64,000 nucleotides of DNA from the NCBI GenBank assembly GCA_963969365.1, contig OZ017753.1, positions 372,001 to 436,000 on the forward strand, in the 5' to 3' direction. Positions 46,001 through 56,283 of the stretch are shown piece by piece. The translations under genes and the position numbers were made by a program. The first letter of the stretch is position 1, and every line of letters starts with the position of its first letter. The notes under the pieces are model-generated. The model did no database searches and had not been told where the DNA came from. It saw only the letters and a list, made by a program, of their open reading frames with translations. The DNA comes from Asterochloris sp. CNOR1 (Eukaryota > Chlorophyta > Trebouxiophyceae > Trebouxiales > Trebouxiaceae).

Positions 46001-49000
46001 TCCATACGGCACCCTGGGCAATGTCATGTCACAGCATGATGCTAGGCTTCTTCACAGGTCACACCACGATTCACTCCCTCCCCAGCTCCCTCAGAGGGAG
46101 ATCCCCTAACTGGTGTGATCTGGCTGTGGCCTGCATGGGGTCTGCCAGTCCCCTGGGTTTAGCTCTGTTCTTCATGAATTCAGAAGGCCATCCTTGTCCT
46201 GGCCCTGACCGGCGGCAGTGGGGCCGGCAACAACCCAGGTATTGGCTGTGGAGGCTGTGAGAGCTGATCTGCCTGGTGCTGAGCGGCCCTGGCATGACCT
46301 TGACCTCTGAGTGCCCCCAGGCATTCCCTGCAGGCACAGTGGAGCAGGGCACCGTCACCCTGCAGAGCGCCGCGTTGGGGACGTGGGAGTATGCCTGCAG
46401 CGGGACTGGGCGGCGTCCAGACGTGATGGAGCCCACCGTGCTGACGGCCATTCTGGGGCAGGATGGCAGCTCCTTTGTGACCTGGCGGAACCCTTTTGCG
46501 GAGCCTGCAAGGGTGAGCATGTGACTGGGGGCTTGTTGAAGGTGGTGACCAGCCGAGCTGGGTCTGTGCACCGGAGTGCAACTCCCCCTGTCCTGACGGC
46601 TTTTGCTTTTCTCCTTGTTGAGGTGGGAACCGTCTGCGCTCTTGACCTGGGTTTTGGTTGACAGCCAGCAGGAACAAGATGGCTAAGGGTCGCCTGCAGA
46701 TTGATCTGCCAGGAGGGGTGCTATGCGTGTGCTGATTGAAGCTGTTGGAGCAGCACGGCATTGTATGCTGTGCGCATATATCGCCAGCAGAGGCCGCCTG
46801 CACTGCCCTCAACAGCCTTCGAGCCCCCAACTGTCTCCAGACTTCTTGGGGCAGACAACGTCTGCGGCTTGCAGGGTGGCCACAGAGCACTGCCCTGCTT
46901 TCTGTGCAGGTGGACGTGTCCCTCAGCAATGCTGGGGATGAGCAGGCTGCTGCAGCTGCAGCAGCCCTGGAGGACAGAGGAGGGGCAGGGGCGGCCTCTG
47001 CTGCTGAGGAAGTGCCCGCCAACCGATTTGACATGGTCATGAAGAAGACTCGGGGCATCAGCGTGGTGCCTTATGGGCTCCTTCAGGTGACTGCCCATGT
47101 CAGGTGCATGTTGGCATCAGGCGCACAGCCGGACCTGGTCCAAGCGTTATGGTGCAAGGCAGAAGGGGCTTCCGCAATTAGTTTCACAGCCGAGTACGGC
47201 ACAGGGTCCTGCATGTGTACATGCAGAGAGTGTGCATGTCACCTGCGTGCAGCTTAACAAGCTCAATGCGCAGAGCTGCTCCTCGGTGCTTGCCGCACAA
47301 TGCTGCTGCCTCTGCAGGTCCCCATCACCGCTGCGGCGGTGTGCCTGCCAGGCCCTGGCAGGTCTTGTGTATACATCTGCGCTCGACAGTGTTGGAGCTC
47401 TGCATGGTCCCCTGACTATAATTCGGCCCTGGCTGCAGATCCCCATCACCTTTGCTGCGGTGTGCCTGGAGGTGCATCATGGGGAGGTGCAGGTGACCAT
47501 GGAGGCGCCGCTGGATGCAGAGGCATTGGTCTGGCGCTTCCCCTTGCAGGTATCGCAGGTTGCAGGGTTGTGTGGGGGCTTTGGGGCAGCTTATAGTGTC
47601 ATCAGAGTGTGTGTGGGGCTTCCCCTGACGGTGTGGCAGGCTGCTGTGTAGCCTTGAGGCGGGTCTGGAAGTCAAACTTGCCTGGGCTGCTCTCAAGGAG
47701 GTCTGGGATGCGCTCCTGCAGTTGTGACTGGGTGTTTTGTTGCCTTCCCGCACGGATGCACGTCAAGCTTGAGGCTTCAAAGGCAGGTGTGGGGGTTGGC
47801 ATCTGCAAATGAGGCAGGATGGCAGCCCCATAAGCTGCCTGAGCAGTTCCAAAGTGGGCGCAATGTGAAGCTGACTGGGGTTGAGTGGTGTGCCTGATGA
47901 CTGAGTTGCTGGCAGAAGGACGTGCTGGATGACACGTGTGGGGAGGTTATGGGTGCCTCATGCTTGCTTGGTGTGCTGCAACAACGCGTTTACTGGCCAA
48001 GCTGCACACAACCTGTCGTGCTCTCTGCACCTGCATTCCTGACACGCAGTGTACACTGAGTCGCCAGACTCCCTGCCCCTTCCGTGCAGGGCATGTCTGA
48101 GGCTGAGACCTCCCACGAGGTGTACCGCTTCACCTGCCAGGCGCGCTCCAAGCTGGAGGATCACCTCGACCTGCGCCTTGAAGGGCTGGGGCGCCTCAGC
48201 GGCACAGAGGTGTTCTCACACGAGCTCCTCATCCCCCCCAGCAAGCAGTCGGCCCTGGGGCATGCTCTGCAGCTGACGCTGGTGCCCGGCTGCCTCAAAC
48301 AGCCGGGGGACCCTTTGAGGTGGGACAGGGGTGGAGTGTGGTCTCTCAGCAGAGCAGCTGACAAGGAACAGGCATGGTCCTGTGGAGGCAGGGTGTGGCA
48401 GTCAGTGACCTCCTCAGCTTCAGACCCAACATGGCTGCGTTCCACAACACTGTATGCAGCTCTCTTCACTGCCCAGTACCTCCAGGAGCACAGCCTCCTC
48501 AGCCCTGCAGCGCAAATCGGCACCCAGCTGCAGCCCTGCAGCCATTGCTCCAGCAACAGTTCAGCAGTTCCTGTGCAGCCCTGTCTAGCGCAGCTTGCCA
48601 CGCAGCCTGCCTGGCTTGCCAGACATGCGGTTGGCTGCCAGGTGTTGTGCACAAGAGCGGCTTTGTGAGCCCTTGACTGTCCTGGTGTCCCAACCCTGCA
48701 AGGGCATGCAGACCCTTGTTTTGCTGAGAGCCACTGAGGCCTGACGCCCTGACTGTGCAGGTGCAGGGTTCCCTGTTGCTGCAGAGCCCTGCTGCCCTAG
48801 CCCAGCAGGTGCAAGCTGACTTCCGTAGCAAGGCTGCTGCCTGCACCCTGCAGGTACCAGTTGACCTTTGCCCCTCAGAAGACGGTGAAGGCCAACGTGG
48901 GCCTGGTGGTCCAGAAGAGCACAGGCGGGCGCTGGCGCTTTGAGCTCAAGCTGGAGGCCACCCAGCCTGAGATGGACGGCAGCATCATCATTGAGGCTGC

Positions 49001-49674
49001 CCCTGGGCAGGCTGCCACAGCCCCAGTGTGGCTATTCAGCCCAGTGGACTGGCCACTGCCCTTCACCTGCCACTTCACCCACGACAGTTCCATCCAGTTC
49101 GACATGTGGCCCACAGAGGTGGGCTGTCCATGTCCACTCAGCTCACTCGCGGCTGCACCAGCTCAGATTTCAGGCGCTGCAGGCCAGCAGGCTACCCCGG
49201 CCCAGCTCGCTGGATGACTGCTGCCTCCAGCTCTGTGCGTACATCCCAAGATTCGGCCTGCATGCCACCCACTCACGCCTGTACCAGTCTGGCGGGTCTT
49301 GATGAGTGGCTGCAAGGCAGTCACTGCTGGACACTCCCCAAGCTGTGCGCTGCCTGCTGCAGGGCCTGTTGCCCACACAGCGTGCTCCAGGCATGAAGCA
49401 GCCTGAGCCGCCCATCACCGTAAAGTACTTTGCCAAAGGCTATGGCAAGTCACCCATTGGCAAGCTGGTCATCCTGACAGAAGACCAGCAGTGGACATAC
49501 GTGATCAAGGGTGTCCAGCCCAAGTATCTAGCCCCAGACAAGGCCAAAATGGCATCCCACCTTGACAACTGTCTGCCTGACGAAGTGCAAAGCAGGCTGG
49601 ATGTGGCAGCTGCCAGTGGCAAAACTAGAAACTACCTCGTACACAATGCAACTGCTATGCGCAAGAAGCTTTAG
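22057..49674 (+). CDS. CFAP47: CFAP47, ciliary central-apparatus protein
   Basis: A giant ASPM/SPD-2/Hydin-like (ASH) repeat protein with a calponin-homology domain; in Chlamydomonas (FAP47) and animals it belongs to the central pair apparatus of motile cilia. About 50 exons total about 2,900 residues, the usual family size. The start ATG at 22057 gives MAAAPSAATCFQVTPVVVEF, an N-terminal ASH strand. ASH-like modules follow, e.g. 23078-23270, 23530-23861 (VDFGSLYFGDSASRRLTLIN), 28280-28449 (RVVDFGRVSASSSNNAYLLV) and 31577-31757 (ELAFGDVYTGVTVRRSLTVI). The CH domain spans about 37503-38492 (ESVLLAWLTVHLSK; NFDADLRSGLALYAVLVSHW). More modules follow to the last exon, 49363-49674, which has QWTYVIKGVQPKYLAP, then RNYLVHN, and ends MRKKL before TAG. 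Frames stay open throughout, so the gene looks functional. Two introns need GC donors (28003, 28971). Confidence 0.93.
25100..25545 (+). repeat. 190-base tandem repeat ending in a CFAP47 exon
   Basis: GCCACCTGCGCTGCCCTAG at 25136, GCCACCTGCGCAGTCCCGG at 25326 and GCCACCTGTGCAGTCCTGG at 25516 are spaced exactly 190 bases apart. GCCCTGGCTGCAG at 25294 and 25486, and CTGTAGGACGTCAACC near 25205 against CTGTAGGATGTCACCC near 25395, give nearly the same offset. The third unit contains the real acceptor and exon start (ctgcag|GCACTATCGTC). Confidence 0.85.
26500..27060 (+). repeat. About 220-base tandem repeat carrying a CFAP47 exon
   Basis: The exon text CTGGAGGACTTCAAGCGGCG at 26570 recurs as CTGGAGATCTTCGGGCGGCG at 26789 and CTGGAGGCCTTCAAGCGGTG at 27012. 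Flanks match too: CAGCAATTGTTTGCCTGGGG at 26651 against CAGCAATGATTTGCCTCGGG at 26874, and TGCTGGGCTGGAG near 26742 against TACTGGGCTGGAA near 26963. Spacings are 219-223 bases. The first copy is in frame with the conserved protein. Confidence 0.85.
30385..30660 (+). repeat. Three copies of acceptor plus exon start (CFAP47)
   Basis: The real start is ctgcag|ACCAGCATGGGTCTC at 30604. Upstream are ttgcag|AAAAGCATGGGCTTC at 30474 and ctgcag|ACCAGCAATGTGCTC at 30391. Each continues into CCTGAAGGGCGGCGACGGCA or a decayed match. Confidence 0.82.
31681..32085 (+). repeat. Exon-end copies after a CFAP47 donor
   Basis: The exon end GCCTTTGGAGATGTGTACAC at 31681 recurs as GCCTTTGCGGATGTGTTTAT at 31799. 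A third, shorter copy near 32050 (GCTCACTGTCATAGGCACCT) matches TCTCACCGTCATCAACACCT at 31721. Confidence 0.72.
35433..35885 (+). repeat. Four copies of an exon end (CFAP47)
   Basis: ATGCTGGAGCTGGTGGAGCT at 35438 (real exon) recurs as ATGCTGGAGCTGGTGGACCA at 35557, ATGCTGGAGTTGGCAGAGCC at 35713 and, weaker, ACTGGTGGAGCTGCCCTTGG at 35839. Each is followed by a GGGCAAGGC-GTGCCCAACA-like tail, the last of them partly decayed. Spacings are 119, 156 and about 126 bases. Confidence 0.85.
37740..37910 (+). repeat. Duplicated CH-domain exon start (CFAP47)
   Basis: CTGCCCATGGCTGCCAGGC at 37838 (real exon) has a copy at 37745, and GGCTGGCCCTGTATGCT at 37890 has a copy at 37801. The offset is about 90 bases. 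Confidence 0.85.
38955..39415 (+). repeat. Five tandem copies of acceptor plus exon start (CFAP47)
   Basis: The real exon starts at 39370 as GTGAAATACATCGAGGTCAG (VKYIEVSNPASKPIAYTARL). Decayed copies begin at 38959 (GTGAAGCTGATTGACATCAG), 39054 (GCCAAGCTCAGTGCAGTCAG), 39164 (GTCAAGCATATTGAGGTCAG) and 39290 (GTCAACTTGACGCAGATCAG). Spacings are 95, 110, 126 and 80 bases. Three of the four copies are preceded by an AG or a near-AG acceptor. Confidence 0.88.
40300..40380 (+). repeat. About 45-base tandem duplication (CFAP47 intron)
   Basis: GGAGGAGCTGCCTCCTGGAC near 40310 and TGGGAGCTGCCTCCTTGAGG near 40358 share about 30 bases, with matching upstream GGAGC-GAATG / GGAGCAGATATG segments. Confidence 0.7.
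42480..42765 (+). repeat. Exon-end copy after a CFAP47 donor
   Basis: ACAGCCGTCAAGACGGGGC at 42508 (exon) recurs as ACAGCCGTCAAGGTGGGGC at 42687, and CCTGCCAGGGAAAGAGTTGT near 42556 as CCTGCCAGGAAGAGGGCCGT near 42733. The offset is about 178 bases over roughly 90 aligned bases. Confidence 0.83.
43335..43605 (+). repeat. Repeated CTGCCACAG donor-edge motif (CFAP47)
   Basis: The exon end TTTGCTGCCACAG|GTGGGG at 43361 recurs downstream as GTGCTGCCACAG|GTACGG near 43437 and, weaker, as GCCTGCCACAGGGCGTCA near 43551 and CCTGCCACAGGGGTGCCT near 43580. Confidence 0.55.
44945..45175 (+). repeat. Exon-end copy after a CFAP47 donor
   Basis: The exon end CTGTTCTATGCACCGCTGCT (44950) to TCCAGCATCAAG (45011) recurs as CTGCTCTTTGTGCCCCTGCT (45114) to TCCAGCATCAAG (45174). 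About 60 bases match at roughly 80 per cent by eye. In the copy the GT donor has become TTAGG. Confidence 0.88.
45805..46100 (+). repeat. Three copies of an exon end (CFAP47)
   Basis: CACCTCACGATTGAATATCT at 45811 (exon), CACCTCACCATGCCGAGCTC at 45927 and CACACCACGATTCACTCCCT at 46060 each run into AGCTCCCT-A-GAG. Spacings are 116 and 133 bases. Confidence 0.8.
47310..47475 (+). repeat. Duplicated acceptor plus exon start (CFAP47)
   Basis: ctgcag|ATCCCCATCACCTTTGCTG at 47439 (real) and ctgcag|GTCCCCATCACCGCTGCGG at 47319 are exactly 120 bases apart and match through GCGGTGTGCCTGG. Confidence 0.88.
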
Positions 49675-49836
49675 CACACTTGACTTGATACATTCAACTT
49701 TTTAACAGTCCCTGCTGTTGGCGCGATACATGAACAAGCTCTGTGTAGACTTTTCGAGGGTTTGAGAAAGAGCAGGCTCACGCCCATCAGCTGGCTGCTG
49801 CTGGCCAAAAGCCAGGAGCTTCAAGCTGCCCAGCAC

Positions 49837-52031
49837 TCATTCCTGAATGGTGTCAAGGATGTCCTGCATGCCACCCTGCATGCGCTCTGCAACTGCACCA
49901 GTCTCGCCAGTGCGCCTGCAAGGAGACAAAGTCTCATCGTAGTGTACAGGCAGCAGCGCAATGGTCTCTTGGCACATGCACTGACTGCCACTCCAGGTGC
50001 GGCATCAGTGTGACAGGGGCACTCACACTCGTACGACATCGGCTACAGGGACAATGAAAATCTTGCCATCACCGATCTCTCCTGTGTGAGCAGCCTGGCT
50101 GACTGTTCTAACAACAGTGTTGACCTGCGTCCTGCAGATGGCACCGATGCATCTGTCAGCCATACGGCCTGGCTGTGTCAAACACAACAGCTATTGCGCA
50201 TGTGCAGCTGGGCTGCCCTGTCATCCTCGGAACCCAGTTCGTCACGCCAAGCAGCCATCACCTGAACACCTGCAGGGCAGGGCGGGCAGCCTCATCAGCA
50301 GGGCGAGAGAGAGAGGGCTGCTTGCTCAGCATGCAGCTTGCATTGCATGCAGATCTTGAGCAGCAGGAGGGAAGCAGGCCAGGCAGCCACGCGTTTTGCT
50401 GCATGCGCTGGTGCAGGCACCATTGCATGCCTCACACAGGCTGCCAAACCAATCTTGCTCTTCAGCAGTGGCCGTGAAACAGCCAGCTGGCGCTAACTTG
50501 TGGGCCACTTCAGCAAGCAGGCAGAGAACCAGCAGGTCATGCAAAAGCCCACCACGATGTCCAGCTTGGCCTTCTCCACCAGGTTGTCCACCCCATACTC
50601 TGTCCCCTTGTACCGTTCCCGCTTGCCTGCATGGCACCGTGCATGCAGCTGTCATGCAGTGTGGTTGCACCCTGCAGCTGCCTGACAGCCGCTGCTGCTC
50701 TTGCTTGCATGCATGGGCGCAGCATGTGATAATGCCAGACAGAGGATTGCGTCAGCAGAGAAGCGCCCTCGTGACCAGCTGTGACACTCCCACTTGCTAA
50801 CAGCTGCCAGGGAAGCACCTGTCCTGCAGGCTGTTCAGACCCTGTAGCTGTCTGGCAGCCTGTACTGCACAGGTGGACACCAAAGCTGCTGAAAGCCTGC
50901 TGGGACTCCTTGAGATGGCTTTGAGGTCTCCTTGCAGCACAGAGCCGGCTGGAGGATGCATGCGCCTCTCCAGCACGGTATAGAGACATGAGGAGCTGCC
51001 CACAAGTACACCCAACCATCTCACAACTTGCCTCCCTGCACTCCAGCACCGCGAACACGTGTGGCTGTCAGGCCATAGATGCCCACTTTGCTGAGCTCCG
51101 CCACAACATGGCTCAACCTCCAAGGGCGCACGATAGCCTGCACAGCCGGGGTGGCGGCAGCTTCATTCCTGTCAGGCAGGGTTGTGTCTGCGCTGCACGA
51201 GCAGCTGCAAGTGCCCTCAGCCCAAAGGGGCGCCACTTGGCTCAATGGTCCCCACTGCACATTGACCTGCACACCCAGGACAGCATAGCCTCTGTTCTTG
51301 GCTTGACAACGCGCAGCACAGGTCCTTCTGGCACCATGCCATCTGTCTTTTCACTCGGCTGGCCAAGAAGCCTGAGGTTTCCCTGAAGTTGCAGCCACCA
51401 GCATTGCATTGCAGGCAGCAAGTGTGCTGCCGCTGCACAAGCAGCTTTGGGTGACTCAGTCTTATGCTGCGGCTGTCGATGACGAGTTCGTTGTGCCTGC
51501 CAAGGGCTCCCTGCGCTTTGAGCTGTGCTGCTGCTTGCAGCTGGCACTGCACTGTTCCTGACAGCACTCTGTTGGACTTTGCTGCCGCTGAGAGTGGTGT
51601 TTGGCCCACCTCAACACGGAAGAACTCGCAGTCAGGGAACTTGCTCAGGTCACAGTGCAGGCGCTCCAGGAGCTTGTAGGGGGCAGCAGCTTGGGCAACA
51701 CCATTGTCATCTGCACACGCAGGGCCAGCATGGTGCAAGCCTCTTCGATCAGCAGTGTAATCCTGTTCAATGCAGATAAACATCAGGCCAGCTGTGTGCA
51801 GCTCAAATCCAGCTACGCATCCACCTGAGGCTCTAACTCTGCATGCCAAGTGGCGTGTAGTCCTTGGAGCTGCAATTCTTGCAGGTAGCTGTACAGGCTG
51901 GCTGTGGCATTTCTGGACCCTACATCAATGCCAGACCAGGTGAGCACATTGGCAGGGGCAAAACCTTGACACCGAAATGCTTGCCGTAGATGGAGTCCAG
52001 GAAGCTGCCTGCCAACGATGGTGCCCTGCAT
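49837..52031 (-). CDS. GLB1: Plastid PII nitrogen/carbon signalling protein (GlnB family)
   Basis: PII trimers sense ATP/ADP and 2-oxoglutarate and, in green plants, control N-acetylglutamate kinase in the plastid. Exons on the minus strand are about 52031-51935 (transit peptide, [19 protein letters not shown]), 51710-51610 ([13 protein letters not shown]), 51137-51032 ([20 protein letters not shown]), about 50630-50555 ([20 protein letters not shown], the T-loop), about 50131-50027 ([17 protein letters not shown], the B-loop PII signature) and 49915-49837 ([20 protein letters not shown], ending in TGA). The C-terminus has the plant-type extension that forms the glutamine-binding Q-loop in many algae and plants. 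One intron needs a GC donor at 51031-51030. The junction between the T-loop and B-loop exons and the first-exon donor are uncertain. It converges on CFAP47, with 162 bases between the stops. Confidence 0.87.
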
Positions 52032-53155
52032 TGGACTGAAACGCGAGGCTTCTGTCAGATATTCCTGGAATGTCAGATGCCTTCCGAGTCCCCTTCAATG
52101 AGCAGGTCACGATATCCCCGCCCCCTCCCCACAGGCCATGTGACACCCGCAACATGATGCCGGCTGTGCATTGACACACACACACACACGATGATTGCTG
52201 CTCGTATTTTAAATCGTGCCTCATTGAGCTTGGGCATTAGGAATTTGCTAAAGTGGACAGTCCAACTGGAGTGGCACTGCAGTACAGCCTTGAGATCAGC
52301 AGCATTGGCTGGCTCAACAGTAGCAAACCAGCTTTTGGGCGTTTCTGCAGTCCTCTGGCATAGATCATGTCTTCCAGCAAACATGGCCAATAGCTGTCAC
52401 CCATGCACTCAGATGGTGCCCTTTGATGACACTGCACCTTGCAACATGCAGGCCTCACCCTACCGCTGGCTGGGTTGCACAAAAGGCACTCGAACTGCTC
52501 AACTGCCTTGTGAACTGCGGCATGCTTGAGCACAAGCTTGTGCATGACAAAGCCTGCAACTCTGGCCTGTACATTCATATGCAGCGCAGACCTGCAATGG
52601 CTTGCAGGCATCTAGGTCTGCACATTACCAACCCCTAGGTGCCCTGGCCGCAGGTAGCAACCATGGTAGTAACCAAGTTGCTGGTGTGAATAACATCAAT
52701 ATGATGTTAGACCTGGCTCAAGAGTGTCTGCGCACCATGGGCTATGGATATGGTTTGTGTTCTCAGCACACTTGGGGCAGCTCAGGTGGGCATCACTCTC
52801 AGAGCATTTTGGGTGCACAGAGCGATGGTGTCACCAGTCTCAGCTAAAGGGGAACGATTGTTGCTTGGATCTGCAGGTGAGTGCTGCATATGCACCGCGT
52901 GCAGAGCGACCATGTCAGCCCCTGTGAACATTTGTAAAAGTGATTGGTGTTGGCCCTACATGCTGAACATGGCAATGACTACAGGCTCCGCACTGGGTGC
53001 CATAGACTGACACAGCACTGGTTTGCAGCAAATAATGACTTGTTTGCTACTCAAATGGTCATGGCGTCAGTAGTGTAACATCAAAAAGTCCCTTGCTTCG
53101 TGTCCTGCATTGCCTACCACCTTTATGCAATGCATTGTTTGCTGTTCATGTGATG
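52032..53155. other. Intergenic stretch, no gene seen
   Basis: Upstream of GLB1 and downstream of the Crinkler-like element. Open stretches on both strands (for example 52237-52611 minus and 52602-52847 plus) have no recognisable motif or splice partner. It should contain the GLB1 promoter. Confidence 0.35.
52174..52189. repeat. (AC)n microsatellite
   Basis: Eight perfect AC repeats. Confidence 0.9.
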
Positions 53156-53159
53156 AATC

Positions 53160-55975
53160 TCAGCCTCCTTGAAATCGCCACCAAACAACACAGTGTACAG
53201 GTGAGGTTGGTTCACCTTGGGGGCTGCCTGCTGAGCAGTGCTTGTTGATGGGCTGCGCAAGTCTACGATGGCATGCTCCCTGACAATGTTGGTCTTTATG
53301 AGAGGGGTGTACCTGCCAGCATTCAAGAATCGTGCAGAGTGTTCCCGATGCCCTTCCCATCCCGGGTCACCTCCAAGGCCAGACCACGCGCTGGCGTGAC
53401 AAAGTCCACCATGCCTGCAATGCCGAACTCCTGCAGCACATCAGCTGTGCGCTTCAATGAGAATATAAGTGGTGCCTGCACTGCAGGCCCCAACAAGCCA
53501 TCTCAGGCACCAGACATGCAATCCAGAAACCCCGCGTCTTTGCTGGTGCAATCTTAAGCATAGTTGCACTGGCATATGTGGGTATCACACGTTGCCTACA
53601 TCTGGCGACAGCCAGTGCTCTGGTGGCAGCACGCAAGCTGCAGCCCTATAGATCTCCATCTGCCAGGCACGCTCCAGCAGCTGGTGCTGAACACCATGAC
53701 CACATGCTGTCTGCAGCACCAGGGGTTCCATGCGCTCCAAGATGCGCACAAGCAGCTCTGCCACGCCCAGGTCTTGTGGCAGGTGTTGTTGCTGGCCCCT
53801 GAGGAAGTACACCCTATGCAATGGGCTCGTGAACTTCAGCCTGCAGGCCAATGGACTGCAGTCAGCAACAAGAGGACTTGCTTGCACAAAGCTGTGCCGC
53901 TTGGTGGGTGCTGGCATCTTGGAGGACCAGTCACAGACTTTGCCATGTTAACCTGCCAGCGTGGCAGGCTGACCTGCTTTACTGGACTTGACAGACCCTC
54001 TCAACACACCTGAGGCCGGATGCAAGGCTTTGAATTGCAAGCAGCCTAATGCTGCTCAATGTGGTGTTTTGCAAGGAGCAGCTGATGTGGGGCTTACTCG
54101 TTGTTGTCGCTTATGGTTTGCCCGTTCCTGATGAGCTGTCTTGCTGCTGCAGCAGCCACTTCTGAGTCACGTGGGTAGGTAGAGGCTCCCGCCATAGCAG
54201 CTGCCTCAGAAAGGCATGGCCGCCTGTCATTTGCTGCAGTGTCTCATAGGTGAGGACTGCGCGCTGGTCTGGAAGCTGATTGATACACCTCTCAGACCCC
54301 AGTTTGTATCTGCAGCAGGTGCAGCACGACATGGGCGCCGCACAGGTGACCACCATAAGGCAGGCAGCAGAATTTGGGGGCAGAATGGGCCTGCAGGAGG
54401 GGCCAACTGGCAACTCACAGGTCATACTCACACGGCATTGGCCGGAGCGCTTGCTGGCTCGGCAAGGGCACCCTTCAGCTCCTTTGTCAGGTTGTCCAGG
54501 CAGGTCATGAGGAGGCCTACCTGCATGCAGAAATGGCTAGAAGCTTCCGAAAATGGGTCACAGCCCTGCCTCAGTGCACAGTCATATCCAACAAAGGCAA
54601 GCAGCAGCGACCAGCAGACTGCATGAGCTCAAAGGTAGACTGGCTCCACAGGTTGCATGCAGACAAAGTCTAGATCAACAGTCCTGCAGCTTACCTGCCC
54701 ACCACAAATGCTCCATATGAACCCCTGCACATCTGATCTCAGGGGTAAGCCGGTCTGGCTAAGGAAGCCTCCCCACAGTACTTCCCACTCGACCATGGTC
54801 AGCTGGAGGCTGCCAGTACTGGCAGTGGCGCAGTGGCAGGCGCCAAGGAGACCAGCTGCTCCTCTGCCAGGTCCAGAGGGGTACCGACTGGGCTTTCTGG
54901 GCTAGCACTCCCTTGGAAGTCACTGCATTTGTCGCCATATGCTGCAGCCATGATGATGAGGGTATGAATGGGGGCCCCCCGCTGCGACTGGCACGCTTTT
55001 ACCCACTGCCAGAAGTCCGAGCTGCGCTGCCCACGGTCCTTGTACAGCTGCTGCACCTCATCAAAGAGACAGGCACGGAGGTGACCACCTGCAAACACCG
55101 AGCAAAGTCAGTCTTCATGCAAGCAAGTATGCTATCATGTTGCTGCTGCCATGGCATGACTGCCTTGCATGGCTGATGTGCTGCCTCCTGACAGGACCCT
55201 TTCACAGGCTCACAGCAACAGTACCAGAATGAGTGACGACGCTGCTGCTGTGATGCAGCCCATCTCTGCATACTGGGTCTGTCTCTTTTCTGCACCTGCT
55301 GTGATGTCCTGCCAGCTGCAATTGGCGTGGCGCTCAACACAGTTGACCAGATCGTCCCTGGCTGTCAGCGTGAGGAAGCTGATGTGGACCGCTTCAATAC
55401 GACGGGCGTGAGCTCTCAGCCAGCGCTTCAGCAGCTGCAGCTGAGAGGTCTTGCCGGTGCAAGGCAGTGCCTTGATGAGCACCACACACTTCTTGCTCAT
55501 GATATTGAACAGCCTCGCACAGGAGTCTGCTCGAAGTGTGACAAAGGTGCCGGCTTGCACCCTGCCCATCACGCCTTCATGGGTGTTCTCCAGCGGGCCA
55601 AGATCATCTAGGACTGCAGTCACGCATCCAGGACTGCAGTCAGCCCAAGGAGCATGCCATATGGACCTTCCTGAATCAGGCATCCTTCCTGGTTGCCACA
55701 AAGGCCAAGAGTATAGGGCAGGGAGTGAGTGTGGACGCCGAAGGTGCCTGTTCATTGCGCAGCAAGTCAGCCTCTCACCCGGCCCTGCCAGGCGGACCTC
55801 CTTCTGCAGCAGCGCAGTCCTGCTCTGCACCAGCGCGGTTGATGAGATTGAGAGTCGCGCTCCGCGACTGGGCGCCCTCACAGCTCTCCAGCATCTTCTC
55901 ATAGCGCTGGATGTCCTGCCTGACCTCGGCCAGCTGCATGGCGACCTCAGCCGCGGCGTCTGAAGTACCCGCCAT
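53160..55975 (-). pseudogene. Crinkler-like (CR-type) P-loop NTPase plus nuclease element, apparently broken
   Basis: Treated as a fossil of a eukaryotic effector/toxin-type family. Parts in order on the minus strand: an N-terminal helical segment (about 55975-55800); a segment with QAGTFVTLRADSCARLFNIM and the P-loop ALPCTGKTSQLQLL (about 55580-55430); a Walker-B-like block with ACLFDEVQQLYKDRG and the family-typical VGTPLDL (about 55090-54850); a winged-helix-like block (about 54290-54150); and a C-terminal restriction-endonuclease-like domain (about 53850-53165) with MVDFVTPARGLALEVTRDG and LYTVLFGGDF. The order matches Crinkler/CR effectors, whose NTPase and nuclease are thought to derive from transposons. 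It appears to be broken in about two places, although introns cloud that judgement. Motifs are still well preserved, suggesting recent decay. Confidence 0.65.
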
Positions 55976-56283
55976 CTGCAGGCAATGAAACCCATTTGGT
56001 GGGTGCAGGCTTCCTGAACTTGTGGCTTCAGCCAGCAGCAATATGCCCTGGCTGCTGCAGTCCAACACCATCCTGTAGTGCGGTCACTGCTCTCAGCGGT
56101 GGCAAGTAGCTTCAGGCTGCGAGCTTCCCAGCCGCTGCATGGCCAGTCTGCCTTTATCTGCTTCAGCGGTCTCTTCATGCAAGGGCATGAGCACCATGAC
56201 TTAGTTATGTCGGAGCAGGCTCTCAAGTTTGTTGCAGGTCTCATGGCTTACTATAGATTTTGGAATGCATATTTTAGCTGTTT

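Noticed and set aside
46180-47058. Long minus-strand open frame of 292 codons
   Set aside because: It lies over well-supported CFAP47 exons and introns and reads as low-complexity Ala/Pro/Arg text with no motif; a GC-rich shadow.
55210-56244. Single 344-codon minus-strand open frame taken as one gene
   Set aside because: Only its 3' half holds the Crinkler-like P-loop segment; the 5' half overlaps the gap to TAF1B and shows no family features.
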